Assembly: GCA_027000105.1 (NCBI GenBank)
Contig: JALTOP010000389.1
Span: 4,062 to 12,338 of the forward strand
DNA: 8,277 bases
Direction: 5' to 3'
From: Planctomycetaceae bacterium
Lineage (GTDB): Bacteria > Planctomycetota > Planctomycetia > Planctomycetales > Planctomycetaceae
The translations under genes and the position numbers were made by a program. Shown piece after piece: positions 6,631 through 8,277 of the stretch (position 1 is the first letter of the stretch; every line of letters begins with the position of its first letter). The notes under the pieces are model-generated. The model was not told the origin of the DNA. It worked only from the letters and a program-made list of their open reading frames with translations, and searched no databases.

Positions 6631-7409
6631 GTGCCTCCCCCGCTCCATCGCAGCATACCGCTCTCGTGCGGCTGATCGATGCAACGGTTCAATTCCCGGG
6701 ACAGGGGATGCCCACACTACAGAAAATCAATCTCGAAGTGAAACCGGGCGAAAACATTGCGGTTGTCGGCCCGTCCGGTTGCGGAAAATCGACATTACTG
6801 CGCGTCCTTGCCGGTCTGCTTCAGCCGAGCGATGGAAAACGGATCGCGATCGACGAAAAAACCTGCACATCTTCAGGGCAAAAAGAACTCGCCATGGTTT
6901 TTCAGGATGCCCGACTGCTTCCCTGGAGAACGGTTTGGGGCAACATGCAGCTGCCGTATGAGTTGACAGGAGAAGCCGTCGACAAAAAACGGCTGGAGGA
7001 ACTGCTCGAATTGACCGGCCTGCATAAAAAAGATTTCCACAAATACCCGCGCATGTTGTCCGGCGGGATGAAAATGCGTGTCGCCGTCGCCCGTTCACTG
7101 GTTCTGAATCCCAATCTGCTCCTGCTGGACGAACCATTTGCCGCCGTCGACGACCTGTTGCGCGAACAGCTCAATCTGGAATTATTGAAATTGCAGAAAC
7201 AGTTCGGCTTTTCAACCGTTCTGGTTACGCACCATATTGGCGAAGCCCTTTTCCTGAGCCATCGCCTGTTTATCATGTCGGCCAATCCGGGACAAATCAC
7301 CGAAGAAGTCCCGATTCCCTGGCCGGAAAACCGAACCGGCGATTTGCGGGTCTCTCCGGAATTTGCCCAACTGTGCGGCAAGGTGAAGCATCTGCTGCGT
7401 CAGCTATAA
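6627..7409 (+). CDS. ABC transporter ATP-binding protein, NitT/TauT/SsuB class
   Basis: A 260-residue nucleotide-binding subunit that would power the adjacent permease from the cytoplasmic face. Motifs in order: Walker A GPSGCGKST (48-56), Q-loop VFQDARLLPW with Gln93, signature LSGGMKMR (144-151), Walker B LLLLDEP (164-170) with Glu169 as catalytic base, D-loop AAVDD (172-176), and switch His202 in VTHHIGEA. FQDARLLPW and LSGGM are typical of ATPases for nitrate, taurine, alkanesulfonate, thiamine-precursor and similar importers; MKMR instead of the commoner MRQR recalls a subfamily of these transporters. The start at 6627 overlaps the pepT stop and has AGGAG upstream. The gene ends 73 bp before the permease, with no obvious terminator between. 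It appears fully functional. The substrate cannot be told from the ATPase. Confidence 0.93.
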   Translation: MSASPAPSQHTALVRLIDATVQFPGQGMPTLQKINLEVKPGENIAVVGPSGCGKSTLLRVLAGLLQPSDGKRIAIDEKTCTSSGQKELAMVFQDARLLPWRTVWGNMQLPYELTGEAVDKKRLEELLELTGLHKKDFHKYPRMLSGGMKMRVAVARSLVLNPNLLLLDEPFAAVDDLLREQLNLELLKLQKQFGFSTVLVTHHIGEALFLSHRLFIMSANPGQITEEVPIPWPENRTGDLRVSPEFAQLCGKVKHLLRQL

Positions 7410-7482
7410 TCCATAATAGCGCGACCTTTGTTCCGGTGAGTCTCAACTATCGAACGGTGATCAGAAAGAACGGACAGAACGG

Positions 7483-8262
7483 ATGAAAAAACTGATCATG
7501 CATGGCTTGCGGGTGGGAATACCGCCCGGTCTTTGTCTGTTTGTCGGGATTCTGTGCTGGGATTTACTGATACGGCTGGGCAATATCGACCGCTATCTGC
7601 TGCCGACACCCCGGGCCGTGTTCGACGTGCTTGTGGGACGCTCCGGCGATTTGCTGGCAGCCGCCCGGGTCACACTTCATTCTGCAGTCGTTGGTTTTTC
7701 CTTGAGTCTGTTGGGTGGGTTGACAGTCGCCACGCTGTTTTCGGAATTTCGTTGGCTACGCAGAGGATGTTACCCTTACGCGATTTTTCTGCACACCGTT
7801 CCCATTGTCGCGATCTCGCCGCTCATCATCACCTGGTTCGGATACGGCGGTAAAAGCGTTGTTGTCATCACATTTATCGTCAGCCTGTTTCCGATCATCA
7901 CTTCCGCGACAAACGGCATGCTGGAAGCGGATTCCGAACTGAAGGAACTCTTCAAGCTTTATGGAGCCTCCCGCTGGGCTGTTCTGTGGAAATTGAAGTT
8001 TCCCTCTGCCGTTCCGCAAATCATTTCCGGAGCACAAACAGCCTCCGGACTGGCGATTGTCGGAGCGATTATCGGCGAATTCTTCGCTGGACACGAAGCG
8101 GGCCGCTACGGGCTCGGTTACTATATCTTTTCCGCACAGGGACAGTTCCGAACCGATATCCTGCTCGCTTCGGTCATCCTCTCCACACTGCTCGGTGTTG
8201 GTCTTTTCGCTGTCATCGCCCTGTTCGCCAAAACCGTCCTGTACCGCTGGATCAATCATTGA
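7483..8262 (+). CDS. ABC transporter permease, SsuC/TauC-like (binding-protein-dependent transport inner membrane component)
   Basis: A 259-residue inner-membrane protein with about six hydrophobic spans (near 13-33, 64-88, 97-119, 124-144, 183-203 and 224-250). The cytoplasmic coupling loop is clear at about 154-175: KELFKLYGASRWAVLWKLKFP, the EAA-type motif with Gly161 that docks on the ATPase. The N-terminal YLLPTPRAVFDVL and the later GAIIGEFFAG are typical of SsuC/TauC/ThiX-like permeases, so the class is well supported. It very likely forms a homodimer with two copies of the upstream ATPase and needs a periplasmic or lipoprotein binding protein not found in this window. The ATG at 7483 follows a weak, non-canonical leader in which AACGG occurs three times in about 32 bp. 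The imported solute is unknown; HMP-like pyrimidines, sulfonates, nitrate or riboflavin are all possible for the class. Confidence 0.92.
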   Translation: MKKLIMHGLRVGIPPGLCLFVGILCWDLLIRLGNIDRYLLPTPRAVFDVLVGRSGDLLAAARVTLHSAVVGFSLSLLGGLTVATLFSEFRWLRRGCYPYAIFLHTVPIVAISPLIITWFGYGGKSVVVITFIVSLFPIITSATNGMLEADSELKELFKLYGASRWAVLWKLKFPSAVPQIISGAQTASGLAIVGAIIGEFFAGHEAGRYGLGYYIFSAQGQFRTDILLASVILSTLLGVGLFAVIALFAKTVLYRWINH

Positions 8263-8267
8263 GTCCA

Positions 8268-8277
8268 ATGCAGAAAA
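8268..8277 (+). CDS. Possible start of the next operon gene (truncated at right edge)
   Basis: Five bases after the permease stop there is an ATG at 8268-8270 followed by CAG AAA A, giving Met-Gln-Lys. The spacing and basic start fit a secreted substrate-binding protein, the component missing from this ABC cassette, but only three codons are visible and no clear Shine-Dalgarno precedes it. This is a positional guess. Confidence 0.2.

Noticed and set aside
7756..8268. 170-codon minus-strand ORF opposite the permease gene
   Set aside because: Acidic, repetitive antisense shadow of a permease whose hydrophobic spans and coupling loop are clear on the other strand.

Overview
The window looks like chromosomal DNA from a planctomycete (Planctomycetota, probably a relative of Gimesia, Rubinisphaera or Planctopirus). 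The reasons are a very large membrane-anchored Hanks-type Ser/Thr kinase with a Planctomycetota-style core (HRDIKPANLL, LTDLGLAR, SPEQG), a MoxR ATPase of the type common in that phylum, roughly balanced base composition, long intergenic gaps and mostly weak Shine-Dalgarno sequences. The genus is a guess from family resemblance; no 16S or other marker gene is present.

Layout. The left 3.5 kb is one minus-strand gene, read continuously from its ATG at 3485 to the left edge without a stop (1161 complete codons). It encodes a cytoplasmic kinase domain, a basic/Ser-rich linker, one membrane span and a large extracytoplasmic region built from two related beta-helix-like modules. A 525-bp gap follows (3486-4010) that holds no convincing gene but carries small decayed repeats and palindromes. 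A minus-strand MoxR-family AAA+ ATPase fills 4011-5036. A 358-bp divergent region (5037-5394) separates it from a plus-strand block and contains a degenerate 14-bp tandem repeat of seven units plus two small inverted repeats.

The plus-strand block (5395 to the right edge) is an apparent operon: peptidase T (pepT), an ABC-transporter ATPase whose start overlaps the pepT stop (ATGA) behind a strong AGGAG, and a six-span permease of the NitT/TauT/SsuC class. A possible start of a further gene lies 5 nt past the permease stop. No substrate-binding protein is inside the window; it would be the expected next gene. Together these would import a small organic or nitrogenous solute and hydrolyse tripeptides in the cytoplasm. 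Whether the two activities are functionally linked is inference from gene order.

No tRNA, rRNA, insertion sequence, CRISPR array, prophage gene or integron was seen. The points most worth a second look are the tandem-duplicated sensor-like ectodomain of the kinase, the 14-bp repeat tract between moxR and pepT, the apparent absence of a DUF58 partner immediately downstream of moxR, and the translational coupling of a peptidase to a transporter ATPase.
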